Below, piece after piece: positions 14,034 through 23,012 of a stretch of DNA of 64,000 bases. Below the pieces are notes generated by a model. It saw nothing but the letters and a program-made list of their open reading frames with translations. It ran no database searches and was not told the DNA's origin. The position numbers and the translations under genes are program-made. The DNA is from Candidatus Woesearchaeota archaeon (GTDB lineage Archaea > Nanobdellota > Nanobdellia > Woesearchaeales > JACJVW01), in assembly GCA_020637435.1 (NCBI GenBank), contig JACJVW010000002.1, positions 62,001 through 126,000 on the forward strand. Reading direction: 5' to 3'. Every line of letters starts with the position of its first letter. Position 1 is the first letter of the stretch.

Positions 14034-15712
14034 TTGAAGATCTCATGCATGAGTTCAATGAAAAGGGCATTGCTCCACAACTGTGAGAGGCATCCGTCAC
14101 TGCTTTGGACTGATGCACTGCTGACCTCAGCGTGACAACCGATAACACCGCTTTTTAGGATCTCCCTGGCACTGCCTTCAAGTATATCATAGATCTCCTT
14201 TTGAAATTCGCCAGGAGAGATACGATGCATAGCGATTGCAGCCATATTGTTCACATAGTACCAGGAGTCACCGCGGTGATAGCTGCGATTATCCTCCCCT
14301 GTATATGTAGCACAGAAAAGGTGATGTTTCTTATCGATAGTCGCAAGACCACCCCAGGAAAGCCACAATGCAGATAGAGCATTCCTGAAGACTTTTTTCC
14401 ACTCCTCTTTTGACAAGAGCTCGGGATACACGTACGCTGCTATGAAAACATTCGGCCGTTGGGTGAAATCACCTTTTCCATCAGCGAGCCTTCCTCCATC
14501 GAAGAAATCAGCACGAACACGAGCCTTAAGCTCATCTTCCATACGTTTATATTTATGGTTCTTTGTGATGCCGAACATTACATGGAACATCTGCAGGAAC
14601 AATGCCTGGATCTCTATCCTGAACCCCTCCCGGTGATCATTACCAGCAGTGGTATCCATCCACGTTTCGTTCGAAGCGTTGTACGCGAGTCCCTCTCGCA
14701 TATGATGTCGTGCAAGGTTATTGCACGCAATCTCCAGATTGTCAAGGAATTTCCCGTAGTCTGCTCCGGAAAGATGACGATCGACACGCGTGTACGCTTT
14801 GTGCATATAATCTCCATAGCGCTTAAAGAGCCAACCTATAGCATCAGCGCTCGCCAGGTCTGAATGAGGATACCTGTTAGGTAGCCTTCCATCCGACTGT
14901 ATCAGATCAAGATATCTGTCAAGCACGCCAAGCGCTTCATCAAACCTACCACTCTCCATAAGACCTATCACAGAGATAAGTTCATCGCGTGACCAGTACT
15001 GGAAAAACCATGGAAGCCCCGCGAACTGCTTCGCCCCATTCACGATAAGCTGGTCATACGCAAACAAAGCGCTCCGGTATGCATCAGTGTAATGTTTTGA
15101 TACTTTTCTGCCGTGACAGACGCTTATCGTATACTGTACTGCCTTCTTCTCCAAGAGAGGAAGCTTGTTACAGACAAGATTATTTTCCCGTATAGCACGT
15201 TCAAGATCGTGTCCGAACGTCATGACCAGCTGCTTCGCCTTAGTTTTGAGTGCCCGATACACATAAAGATCCTCTTGATGAGGATTTCTCTTTTTATCAG
15301 CTGAGTATGCAGTCTGCTCCCAAAGGCCTATAGTCTCAAAAGCGAGGTCATCTTTCTTGATGACCAGATAGATAGGTTCTTTGCCGTTTTGTGCATAAGT
15401 AATGATGACATAACCATTTGTTTCTTCTATAGCATAATCTCTGCCAAATTTTGGCAGGTCATAGCTTTCACGCATATCCAGTACAAGTTCAATGTCTGTA
15501 GCTTCAGAGACTTCGTAGATAAGGGCATTCGCCCCTATCGGCATATAGAACATCTCGCGCAGTTTGCCCCTTGTTCGAAAAGTGCGCCACAATTCATGAT
15601 TGATAGAATTAACTTCAGGTGAGACCCTGATCTCATCGATGACCTTGAACATACGGTCATTCTCGTAGAAGAAAGCACCATTGTATCTGCTATCGGCTCG
15701 CGCGCCGAACAT
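14030..15712 (-). CDS. Glycogen debranching enzyme (amylo-alpha-1,6-glucosidase type)
   Basis: A 560-residue cytoplasmic enzyme. The N-terminal 200 residues form the beta-sandwich part of archaeal debranching enzymes. The C-terminal (alpha/alpha)6 barrel shows FAGLPWFFQYWSRDELIS near residue 238, GNDHREGFRIEIQALFLQMF near 365, YHRGDSWYYVNNMAAIAM near 497 and QSSDGCLSQLWSNALF at the end, all GDE/GH133-like. Acidic residues in the RDE and REG blocks are the likely catalytic pair. The start has GGAGG ten bases upstream. It suggests the cell stores or digests an alpha-glucan. No glycogen synthase is seen in the window. Confidence 0.88.
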   Translation of the reverse strand: MFGARADSRYNGAFFYENDRMFKVIDEIRVSPEVNSINHELWRTFRTRGKLREMFYMPIGANALIYEVSEATDIELVLDMRESYDLPKFGRDYAIEETNGYVIITYAQNGKEPIYLVIKKDDLAFETIGLWEQTAYSADKKRNPHQEDLYVYRALKTKAKQLVMTFGHDLERAIRENNLVCNKLPLLEKKAVQYTISVCHGRKVSKHYTDAYRSALFAYDQLIVNGAKQFAGLPWFFQYWSRDELISVIGLMESGRFDEALGVLDRYLDLIQSDGRLPNRYPHSDLASADAIGWLFKRYGDYMHKAYTRVDRHLSGADYGKFLDNLEIACNNLARHHMREGLAYNASNETWMDTTAGNDHREGFRIEIQALFLQMFHVMFGITKNHKYKRMEDELKARVRADFFDGGRLADGKGDFTQRPNVFIAAYVYPELLSKEEWKKVFRNALSALWLSWGGLATIDKKHHLFCATYTGEDNRSYHRGDSWYYVNNMAAIAMHRISPGEFQKEIYDILEGSAREILKSGVIGCHAEVSSASVQSSDGCLSQLWSNALFIELMHEIFK

Positions 15713-15802
15713 GGCATATCCTCCAATCCTATTTGTCAGCAGAAACTTCTCAGCGACGATTTCCCAGCACCTCTTTTAAGGTAAAAATCCCTTTAAGAGT
15801 AT

Positions 15803-16342
15803 TTAAATGTTGTCTATCGCCGCTTCGTACAGCTGGAACATGACCTCTCCCTGCTGAGCGTATCTGTCGCGGACTATACGCATGGTATCCAGTGATTCCT
15901 CCATATCCTGCTTATCACGGACAAGAATCTCCTCAAAAGCCACAAATCCTGCACCCTGCGTGCTGCCGAACATATACGTCCTTTGCGGTTGGACTGATAC
16001 TTCATTGTCGAGCGCGATAGCCTCAAGGACAAAATACCCCCTGCGAGCATCATCATACATCAGTCCAAGATCAAGTGAACAAGCGGCAAGGCTGCTCTTA
16101 AGGTCATCCTGTTGATACTCCTTGTACATCAGACCCATCCCTTTGCTTAATAGTGAAGAATTTATCAGGTATGATTTGAGAAGATTTAATGCCAGATAAT
16201 CATGAAGAGCATGGAATATAGTTCTGCGTTCTTCATCAGTCGTCTCTACTGCCGCTTTGAACAGATATGGTTCCACTTTTGAATGGTTGCAGTTACCGCT
16301 ATTTAAGTGTTTACCATTCAATACCACGTCTGACAAATTCAT
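15803..16342 (-). CDS. Hypothetical protein, tandem paralogue B
   Basis: A 179-residue helical protein without recognised family. It aligns with the gene upstream (16311-16793): LLKSYLINSSLLSKGMGLMY matches LYASYLTNIHLLAQGYDKLY, GLMYDDA matches AFTFDDA, and LDNEVSVQPQRTYMF matches LDARVGAVPRRQFKF. So the two arose by tandem duplication. Start overlaps the upstream gene by 32 bases; no nearer ATG is available. Last gene of a four-gene operon headed by a HIT protein. Confidence 0.65.
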   Translation of the reverse strand: MNLSDVVLNGKHLNSGNCNHSKVEPYLFKAAVETTDEERRTIFHALHDYLALNLLKSYLINSSLLSKGMGLMYKEYQQDDLKSSLAACSLDLGLMYDDARRGYFVLEAIALDNEVSVQPQRTYMFGSTQGAGFVAFEEILVRDKQDMEESLDTMRIVRDRYAQQGEVMFQLYEAAIDNI

Positions 16343-16793
16343 CCAATAATCGGTCGCCAGCGATGCGATACGCTTTTTTCACTTGAGACAGATAGTAGTT
16401 CGCCGCCATGACAGAATCAGCGTCTCTGATGATAGAGCGTTCAATGACCGTCTTGACACCGCGGTCAAAAGAGATAAATTTGAATTGCCTTCTTGGTACC
16501 GCTCCTACTCGTGCGTCAAGTGACACCGATGCAGTAAGACAGTAAGACACAGAATTGTTGTATGCATCGTCAAATGTGAAAGCTAGTTCAAAATACGCGA
16601 CAGCAAGCTCGTGAAGAGCCTTCTCCTGGTCAGCCCCATCATAAAGCTTATCATATCCTTGTGCAAGAAGGTGTATATTTGTAAGATATGATGCGTAAAG
16701 TCCTACTGTGCGGTTTGAGATAAAATCCTTTAGATATCTGTCCAGTCCGTGACCCTCATCAACAGTTGTCAGATGGACTTCCAGCGACTCCAT
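16311..16793 (-). CDS. Hypothetical protein, tandem paralogue A
   Basis: A 160-residue, mostly helical protein paralogous to its downstream neighbour. Shared blocks are the helix around residues 32-55, the Phe/Met-x-Asp-Asp-Ala turn near residue 75, and a basic beta segment (VPRRQFKFISFDRGVKTVIERSIIRD). No signal peptide or membrane helix is present, so both are probably cytoplasmic and may pair as a heterodimer (inference). Only one base separates it from the HIT-like gene upstream. Confidence 0.65.
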   Translation of the reverse strand: MESLEVHLTTVDEGHGLDRYLKDFISNRTVGLYASYLTNIHLLAQGYDKLYDGADQEKALHELAVAYFELAFTFDDAYNNSVSYCLTASVSLDARVGAVPRRQFKFISFDRGVKTVIERSIIRDADSVMAANYYLSQVKKAYRIAGDRLLDEFVRRGIEW

Positions 16794-16794
16794 C

Positions 16795-17268
16795 CTAGGG
16801 TAGTCTCCTCAGCTGCTTTATCAGATAATTATCATCAGTCTCAGTCATCTTTTTCATCTCGGGATGCGGTACTCTTGGTTGTTCCTTCTCCTTTCCTATG
16901 AAGAATGTCTGGTCCTTTATCTTAGACATGACCTCTTCAAGCTCTGCTGGTTGTGCCTGGCTAGGCTCCCACTTAAACGGCAGTCCATCATTCTCCCTTC
17001 TGGGTACAACATGGAGTTCAACTTCACCGCTCAGTGAATTTGTGTTCTCCCCCTCATGGAGGATTATATTTGTACCACCCGTACCCCCGAGAGCTTCAAA
17101 AACAGCTGTTGCCGCGTAACTAGCGACATAAAAGAGATGCACCAGATCGTCTTCTGGAACACTTGCAAGACTGATAGGATGAGCGCTATGTTTTACGATG
17201 ATATGCCCCTCCGCCATCGGAGTGACCGCAAGCTCTGCGATCGCCTTCTCATCTTCATAGATCTTCAT
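16795..17268 (-). CDS. Degenerate HIT-domain protein
   Basis: A 157-residue protein with the histidine-triad fold outline: YEDEKAIAELAVTPMAEGHIIVKHSAH at the N-terminus and a C-terminal strand GEVELHVVPRR. In active HIT proteins that strand reads H-x-H-x-H; here the first two become Glu82 and Glu84 and only His86 remains, so nucleotidyl transfer is unlikely. A ligand-binding or structural role is inferred. It starts directly at the stop of the other HIT gene, in the same operon. Confidence 0.7.
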   Translation of the reverse strand: MKIYEDEKAIAELAVTPMAEGHIIVKHSAHPISLASVPEDDLVHLFYVASYAATAVFEALGGTGGTNIILHEGENTNSLSGEVELHVVPRRENDGLPFKWEPSQAQPAELEEVMSKIKDQTFFIGKEKEQPRVPHPEMKKMTETDDNYLIKQLRRLP

Positions 17269-18366
17269 CTATTTCACCAAATCACTTATATCTCCGGATA
17301 GTATTTTTTCTTTTTCCCGCTCCTGATACGCTTTTACCAGAGCATCAACATCTGTGTCCCTAAAGATCTCCTGCAACTGAGGTAACTCAGCTATCTTAGA
17401 CTTGAGTTGGTCAGCTTCATGAAGGACCAGATGCTTCAATTTTGGATTCTCATCAATAGTTTTGAACATCTCCTTAAATGAAGGGGTTAAGTTCAACGAA
17501 TCAGGATGGTCGGGAGTTGATGGTGCGGCATTTTCAGCAACCTCCGGCATCTCACGTGACTCTCCTTCCTTAATGTCGGGTCTGTAGTGCCGTATGACAT
17601 CGAAAACATCCACCTTCTCGAAGATCTGCTTAAGTTGGGGATGCTGAGTCATCTGCCTCGCGAACTCCAGCGGATCCTTATCGATCATCGTCTTCAGGTC
17701 AGGATGCTGCTCGACAAGCGCGATGACATCCTGTATGTTCATCATAGGTTCTTGCGTTGCAGGAGGCTTAGGAGTCTGTTGCGAAAGTGGTGCAGAGTGT
17801 ACTTCCGCAGAAGGTGACGGCGAAAGGTGATGCTCAGACGATTGTCGTGCTTGTTTCGGATGAGCCCCATGCCAGTTTACCGAATGACGCTTAAAGTGTT
17901 GAGCCATCATAAGCGGCAGATTCTGCCGAACAGTCTGCACAAGCGGCGTCTCTGTCAATTGACCCTTTCCCTTCACTTGAAAATTTGAGATACCATCTCC
18001 CTGCTCCCTCGGGATGATATGGTACATGAAATGCGATGCCATCTGACCCGCCACATACCCGTTCGCGACAAATGTGGTTGTTCCGGTCATCAAGAGCCCT
18101 TTCCTAAGCGACGCGCACAGTTCCTTTGCCTTTCCAAACACATGTGAGAATGTCTGAGGCGGAAGAAGGGGCATGATAGGATAGTGCTCCTTTGGCATCA
18201 CCAGGATATGACCCTTGCGTACAGGGTTAATATCAAGGATCGCAACGCACAGGTCATCCTCATAGACCTTCTTCGAGGGGATCTCCCCCTTGACGATCTT
18301 GCAGAAGATACACTGAGCTTTCTGCTCTTCTATCGCTTTGCGCTGTTCTTCACTCAACTCAGGCAT
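17269..18366 (-). CDS. HIT-domain protein with helical-repeat extension
   Basis: 365 residues. Residues 15-125 are a HIT domain with the usual N-terminal CxxC (Cys19, Cys22; CIFCKIVKGEIP) and GHILVMPKEH. The triad reads H112-F-M114-Y-H116-I-I: the central nucleophilic His is replaced by Met, so classic nucleotide hydrolysis is doubtful. A Pro/Ser-rich linker (about 165-205) joins two copies of a 45-residue helical repeat (about 216-262 and 302-348; PQLKQIF-x3-DVFDVI versus PQLQEIF-x3-DVDALV). It heads a four-gene operon with a leaderless promoter. Confidence 0.8.
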   Translation of the reverse strand: MPELSEEQRKAIEEQKAQCIFCKIVKGEIPSKKVYEDDLCVAILDINPVRKGHILVMPKEHYPIMPLLPPQTFSHVFGKAKELCASLRKGLLMTGTTTFVANGYVAGQMASHFMYHIIPREQGDGISNFQVKGKGQLTETPLVQTVRQNLPLMMAQHFKRHSVNWHGAHPKQARQSSEHHLSPSPSAEVHSAPLSQQTPKPPATQEPMMNIQDVIALVEQHPDLKTMIDKDPLEFARQMTQHPQLKQIFEKVDVFDVIRHYRPDIKEGESREMPEVAENAAPSTPDHPDSLNLTPSFKEMFKTIDENPKLKHLVLHEADQLKSKIAELPQLQEIFRDTDVDALVKAYQEREKEKILSGDISDLVK

Positions 18367-18387
18367 ACGCCTGTGAAGGCAAATCGA

Positions 18388-18397
18388 CTATAAAAAA
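18388..18397 (-). promoter_or_regulatory. TATA box of the HIT operon
   Basis: Minus-strand ttttttatag is centred about 26 bases before the ATG at 18366, indicating a leaderless operon start. Confidence 0.65.
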
Positions 18398-18543
18398 GTG
18401 TGGATTGTTAAGAAGGATTATGCTGCTTATCGTGCCATTCATATGTGAACCGTCTAAATGGAATCATAAAACATTTTACCAAAACTACTCAGTCTATCTT
18501 CATCCTTCCATTCAAAAATAATTCAAAAAATTGAAAAATTGGT

Positions 18544-19233
18544 CTAATGCAGATTATAGCTTTCTCTAAACCTTGTGTCGTAGCTCTGATTTGCTACACC
18601 CTGAGCCAGTTTATCGGCAAATTCTCTGTTGCCTATGACATCCAAACCTACATCGTAACCGAATCCTCGTTTGCCAAGTTTGTCCTTGACAAAGCTTGCA
18701 AGTTTCTGTCGTCCAGCTGCATCTTCGATCTCATAACCAAGTTTTCTGTTGGCTTCCTGAGCAACCGCTCCTTGCCTATCACTGGTCGCATAGTTGACCA
18801 TTGTGCTTATCGCTTCGTATGCCCTGCCATCAAGTGTTAAATCAGTACGAAGCGACTGCAACAGACGTTCATTTAGCCCAAGAAGGGAACTCGCTTGCTG
18901 AAAGATCATATCCCTTTTTGTCGAGGCATCCATACCTTTCATAGCTGATTGCATGCCCTGGTAGAACTCTGGACTCACTTGCTCAAGAGCCGTCTGAAGA
19001 AAACCGACCATTACTGAATCTGCAGCTTCTCTATCACCTTTCTTGATTGTTGTACTTCCAAGCTTACCCATGTACTTCATTGAAGCATTGTTCATCAATC
19101 CGACTAGACCACCGTCGTTTTCAGAACGGTACGAAGCGATATTTCGTTTTCTGATAGCATCCTCCTCAACCTCTTTGAGAAGACCTTCATACTTCTTGAC
19201 ATCTTTATCCGTTATTGCGACTTCAAGTCCCAT
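18544..19233 (-). CDS. Hypothetical helical protein, 229 aa
   Basis: The start is fixed by a strong AAAGGAGG site that overlaps the end of the upstream gene; the ATG at 19233 follows the upstream stop by one base. The longer frame from 19335 would overlap that gene and is rejected. The protein is soluble, charged and mostly helical, with no cysteines and no known domain. Repeated Met-Lys and Gln-rich helices (FYQGMQSAMKGMDASTKRDM) suggest a bundle. Operon with the Gly/Ser/Tyr-rich protein implies a shared role. Confidence 0.65.
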   Translation of the reverse strand: MGLEVAITDKDVKKYEGLLKEVEEDAIRKRNIASYRSENDGGLVGLMNNASMKYMGKLGSTTIKKGDREAADSVMVGFLQTALEQVSPEFYQGMQSAMKGMDASTKRDMIFQQASSLLGLNERLLQSLRTDLTLDGRAYEAISTMVNYATSDRQGAVAQEANRKLGYEIEDAAGRQKLASFVKDKLGKRGFGYDVGLDVIGNREFADKLAQGVANQSYDTRFRESYNLH

Positions 19234-19234
19234 T

Positions 19235-19510
19235 TTATTTTCCTCCTTTGCCAGAGTATGAACTCTTGGCAGATGTTCCATACGAGCCTCTACCACCGTA
19301 ATTCTTTCCAAACAATCCGGTATAACCCTTTCCATACGACTTCATACTTCCATGAGCTGTGCCGTAAGATGTTTTTGTCTTCTGGTATCCCGTCTGTTTG
19401 TGATAGTCTGTAGACAATGTCTGATAATCTCCCAAGCTTAAAGACAAGTAACTGCCTTTCTGTTGCACATACATTCTGATGAGTTCCTCAAGAGTCTGTT
19501 CGTCAAGCAT
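19235..19510 (-). CDS. Gly/Ser/Tyr-rich low-complexity protein, 91 aa
   Basis: A helical N-terminus (residues 1-20, LDEQTLEELIRMYVQQK) is followed by about 60 residues made mainly of Gly, Ser, Tyr, Lys and Thr (YGTAHGSMKSYGKGY; GGRGSYGTSAKSSYSGKGGK). Such tails can be flexible or phase-separating; no signal peptide is present, so it is probably intracellular. A minus-strand TATA (gtttataatt, 19543-19552) lies about 38 bases before the ATG. Co-transcribed with the 229-residue helical protein. Function unknown. Confidence 0.65.
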   Translation of the reverse strand: MLDEQTLEELIRMYVQQKGSYLSLSLGDYQTLSTDYHKQTGYQKTKTSYGTAHGSMKSYGKGYTGLFGKNYGGRGSYGTSAKSSYSGKGGK

Positions 19511-19596
19511 ACATATCCACTAGTGAAGAATACGCAAGATTCAATTATAAACATGATTAGGGATAAGTTGTAAGGTTGCGGACAAAAATATCCAGA

Positions 19597-19605
19597 TTTA
19601 TAAAT
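19597..19605 (+). promoter_or_regulatory. TATA box of MscS-family gene
   Basis: tttataaat is centred 26 bases before the ATG at 19627, which selects this start over an upstream in-frame TTG at 19576. Confidence 0.7.
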
Positions 19606-19626
19606 TGGAAAGGATTTTATACCCAA

Positions 19627-20433
19627 ATGAAGTTTATAAGAAGCATGTTCATGGCACTGATTGTCCTGGCTCTCATTTTCATCTACAACTTTTATGACCT
19701 GTTGATAGATGAGATTCTCATCATCGATAAGCTGCTCATCGTCGCTATCGCCTACTGCGTCATCGACCTTGCCTTCCATATCATCAGACATACACTCATC
19801 GCCCTGTATAACAAGAATGAGGCACATCCTCATCCTAATATGACACTAGGTATCAAGAGCATCAGTTATTTCCTGCAGTATTTCATGTTCATTTTGTACC
19901 TGGTCAATACCCTCTTCATCAATATCAAAGACCTGCTTACCTCCATCAGTATAGTAGCTGTAGCCATCGTACTCATTTTCAGGGAACATATTGTCAATTT
20001 CATAAACGGCATCGTCCTTATGTTCACTACAGGCATCAGTATCGGTGACGTCATCCAGATAGGAGACCACAGAGGAAAAGTAAAGACTATCTCCTTCCAG
20101 TATGTCGAGCTTGCGGATGACACAGGAGAGACCGTATTTCTCCCCAACAACACCATCTTTACAAAGGAGTTTCGCAACTATTCCAAAGAGAGGACCAACA
20201 CCATACAATTGACCGTCAGGCTCAAAAGAACGAAGAATGACCTTAAGAAGTTCAAAGTTAATCTTCGAAAACTCATCGATTCGGAATTCAAGGACCAGAC
20301 TACAAGCTCCAAAGTCATAACCACCATGGTGGATAAAGACTTCATCGAGACCAAAGTCCTGGTCAACGTTAAGAAGTATAATATGACCCTTGAGGATCAG
20401 CTAAAAAACAGGATAAAAGAGATAGCGATCTAA
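19627..20433 (+). CDS. mscS: MscS-family mechanosensitive ion channel
   Basis: A 268-residue membrane channel that opens under tension to release solutes. Hydrophobic helices lie near residues 7-27, 33-58, 77-97 and 104-130; the last includes the pore-lining segment before FREHIVNFINGIVLMF. The beta domain signature ISIGDVIQIGDHRGKVKTISF and PNNTIFTKEFRNYS follows at residues 140-185. A small alpha/beta C-terminal domain completes it. Its 3' end overlaps the convergent zinc-ribbon gene by four bases. Confidence 0.88.
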   Translation: MKFIRSMFMALIVLALIFIYNFYDLLIDEILIIDKLLIVAIAYCVIDLAFHIIRHTLIALYNKNEAHPHPNMTLGIKSISYFLQYFMFILYLVNTLFINIKDLLTSISIVAVAIVLIFREHIVNFINGIVLMFTTGISIGDVIQIGDHRGKVKTISFQYVELADDTGETVFLPNNTIFTKEFRNYSKERTNTIQLTVRLKRTKNDLKKFKVNLRKLIDSEFKDQTTSSKVITTMVDKDFIETKVLVNVKKYNMTLEDQLKNRIKEIAI

Positions 20434-20819
20434 TCCTTCTTCTCTTTCATCTTTTTAGTGATGTCGATGTTTGCTCCACAGTCAGTGCACTGGACTCGAT
20501 AAGTAGGTACACCCTTAATCGTCTTCCTTTTGTACATGCCTGTAGTTTCGCCATCTTTACCGCAGGATGGACATGTGTACGCAACACACAATGTTAATGT
20601 TGGTTCATACTCCTCCTTATCGACAGAGTAACTGCACTCAGGACACACATATTCCTTGGCACGCATCTTCACCTTGCCCTTTTCAACAGGCTTACCCATG
20701 AGACCCTTTCCGCATTTTGGGCACCTCTCTTTGAAGACCCATGCACGAGCATGTCCACCCTCGGCAAGATCCCTATTAGTAAAATAACAAACTTCATCCA
20801 TACTTTCTGGTTGACGCAA
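20430..20819 (-). CDS. Multi-zinc-ribbon protein, 129 aa
   Basis: Three zinc-binding knuckle pairs are visible: CPKCG with CPECS, CPSCG, and CTDCG, consistent with two or three zinc ribbons. A Lys-rich tail (KKMKEKKD) ends the protein. The family looks like the small archaeal zinc-ribbon proteins of unknown role, perhaps binding nucleic acid. It follows a small membrane-protein gene by six bases and is likely in the same transcript. Confidence 0.7.
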   Translation of the reverse strand: MRQPESMDEVCYFTNRDLAEGGHARAWVFKERCPKCGKGLMGKPVEKGKVKMRAKEYVCPECSYSVDKEEYEPTLTLCVAYTCPSCGKDGETTGMYKRKTIKGVPTYRVQCTDCGANIDITKKMKEKKD

Positions 20820-20825
20820 AGCAAA

Positions 20826-21059
20826 TCACCTCGTCTTATTCACTGACTTCGTCTCATTGGTTTCTGGAAGCCATTCCTGATGTGTGACCAAGCCGGTCAC
20901 TTCTTTAAGATTACCGAACAACTGACCGACCCACTTAAAGAACTTTACGATAAAATTCTTTTGGTCATCCTTCTCTTCAAAATCAAAATCATATGCAGTC
21001 TTGATAGTGTATGCTCCAAACACAAGAAAAGCAACTACAATCCAGAATAGTTTACTCAT
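20826..21059 (-). CDS. Small single-pass membrane protein, 77 aa
   Basis: One N-terminal membrane helix (about residues 4-21, LFWIVVAFLVFGAYTIKTAY) is followed by an acidic segment and an amphipathic stretch (NFIVKFFKWVGQLFGNL). AGGTGA five bases before the ATG is the ribosome site and a TATA-like catataaac lies about 36 bases upstream. Function unknown; operon with the zinc-ribbon gene. Confidence 0.6.
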   Translation of the reverse strand: MSKLFWIVVAFLVFGAYTIKTAYDFDFEEKDDQKNFIVKFFKWVGQLFGNLKEVTGLVTHQEWLPETNETKSVNKTR

Positions 21060-21092
21060 AGTTTCACCTGGAGATGTAGAGACGCAGCCGGT

Positions 21093-23006
21093 TTATATGG
21101 ATTGTGTATACCTATATAAACGCTCTACACCCTTGGCGATAGCGCACAAGAGATGAAAATCCTCTTTCGTTCTCACCCGGTGCAAACGGTCATCCTGCAA
21201 TACCTTCTCAAGACCGGTAATATACTTTCGCAGTTCATACCCAAGCATGATATCTGAACCATCAGAAGTGAACAGTTCCGACTGATGTACCTTATCCCTT
21301 ATCTTTCGTTCAAGCTGCTTGCTCGATATATCAAATATGACCGATTCCAGTGCAAGCAGATGACGTTGTGAAATGCACTCTACATCATGAAGCATCGTTG
21401 CAGATGCATACGAAATCAGCCCCGTAGTATGCAGGTCCTTCGTCCATTGATCAAGATCCGCGTATCGCAATGCAGACCTGATTCCAGAAATCCCCACAGT
21501 ACCCAATCTTTCAGAAAACTGCTCCAAAGACAATTCTGGGTTGCTCCTCTTCTCAATCAGATACTCGCCATGCAGACGCTCCGCCCGCTCGGCAAGATTG
21601 ACTACTTCAAAGAGGTCTTCAGCGATCTGTATTCTCCTTGCCGTTCCGTCATCCATAGGACAACACAATACCTCAATATGAGTCAATCCCGCTTGCAGAG
21701 CTGAGCGGTATCTGGTCTCACCAACGACGATCTCATACTTGCCCTCTAAAGGCCGCACCATGATGGTCTGCATAATACCATACTTCTCAATTGAATCACT
21801 CATACTGGCAATATTGGATCCATCAAATGTTTTCCTTGGTTGTTCGATGCACGGAACAATATCGCCTATAGGTATCCGCGGTAGATACATTACATTCACC
21901 AGGTCAACATGCTCATAGTCCATACGCGATTGCAGTACAACATCTCCAGCACTGATTCTATCGACAAGATCACCTTTATTTCCGCTTGCAGCGCAAAATT
22001 TTCTGAATCGGGCATCATTATTGTAGTCTGCCTTCAGTCCCGTCATGGCCGAATACAGATTCCTGATAGTCTCAAAAAAAGGAGTTCCGTAGCTGTCAAG
22101 ATTACCCAGGATAGTGATATCAAAATCTGCCAATCGTTCAAGTTTACCCAGGAGTTTCTTCATGTCCCTAAGCATAGGTCTAAGAGGTGAAAACTCATCA
22201 TAGTCTACACGCTGCTTAACCATGGTAAATCCAGGGTCATCAACGTACGTTTTCATAATATCCCTAACAGATTTTCTCGATAGCCCGTTCTCTCGAGCCT
22301 GAGCAATGATTGTCCGTTGCCTGTTCCTGTTTGGTTCATGGCCAAGTGCCGATGCAACTGAATAAGGTATCTTTCCAGCCTCAACTTGTTGCTTGATCTG
22401 TCCATGGAGATTTACATAATCGAATGCATTTCGGATCATGTCAACTGACCTGCCCACATGGCGAGCGAAATCCGTCATGCTAAACCTTGTCTTCAATGCA
22501 GCATCAACATCATGATAGGAATTGTTTGCTAAAGAGAGTATCTCATCTGCCTCAAGGTCATATTGGTCGCTAAGCATGAGCACATACATCTCCCACCAGC
22601 TCTGCGCATGTTCATGTGCTGGGATAGCCCTCTTGGTAGAATTTTCGATAACCTGCATATGCACCCTATCTTCATCACTCACATTTGTATAGATTGCTGC
22701 ACGGTAGTGAGGAAGCCCAAGTATGCCTGATACAAGTCTTCGTCTGCTTCCAGCGATAACCTGATACCGACCCTCATGCAACTGGATAACATCGCTTGGT
22801 TCTCCATCATACGCATAAAGCAGATCATCAAGGCACAGATGCTCCAGGTCTGTTATCTCAACAATTGCAGGGGTGAGATTGATCTTGGAAGCCTGCATCG
22901 ACTCTATCAGATCTATCAGCTTAGACTTTCGCCAAGTTTTGCGTTCATTCCTATCAGGCAGTAAAACCCGGTCAGTCTCTATGTCAAAAACTCCTAGTCT
23001 CATCAA
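21093..23006 (-). CDS. Double ParB-like protein (two ParB-N plus HTH units)
   Basis: 637 residues that hold two complete ParB/Spo0J-like units in one chain. Unit 1: ParB box II GSRRR (86-90), box III IENSTKRAIPAHEHAQSW (120-137), HTH near 175-200 and a GKIPYSVASALG segment at 211. Unit 2: IPIGDIVP (378-385), GETRYRSALQAG (429-440), EDLFEVVNLAERA (463-475), HTH near 492-518 and a GLISYASATML segment at 529. A linker of about 110 residues separates them. ParB folds are CTP-dependent clamps, but archaeal relatives also include a serine kinase, so DNA partition is not assured. No ParA is nearby; the upstream partner is a radical-SAM-like protein. Confidence 0.8.
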   Translation of the reverse strand: MMRLGVFDIETDRVLLPDRNERKTWRKSKLIDLIESMQASKINLTPAIVEITDLEHLCLDDLLYAYDGEPSDVIQLHEGRYQVIAGSRRRLVSGILGLPHYRAAIYTNVSDEDRVHMQVIENSTKRAIPAHEHAQSWWEMYVLMLSDQYDLEADEILSLANNSYHDVDAALKTRFSMTDFARHVGRSVDMIRNAFDYVNLHGQIKQQVEAGKIPYSVASALGHEPNRNRQRTIIAQARENGLSRKSVRDIMKTYVDDPGFTMVKQRVDYDEFSPLRPMLRDMKKLLGKLERLADFDITILGNLDSYGTPFFETIRNLYSAMTGLKADYNNDARFRKFCAASGNKGDLVDRISAGDVVLQSRMDYEHVDLVNVMYLPRIPIGDIVPCIEQPRKTFDGSNIASMSDSIEKYGIMQTIMVRPLEGKYEIVVGETRYRSALQAGLTHIEVLCCPMDDGTARRIQIAEDLFEVVNLAERAERLHGEYLIEKRSNPELSLEQFSERLGTVGISGIRSALRYADLDQWTKDLHTTGLISYASATMLHDVECISQRHLLALESVIFDISSKQLERKIRDKVHQSELFTSDGSDIMLGYELRKYITGLEKVLQDDRLHRVRTKEDFHLLCAIAKGVERLYRYTQSI

Positions 23007-23012
23007 TACACC

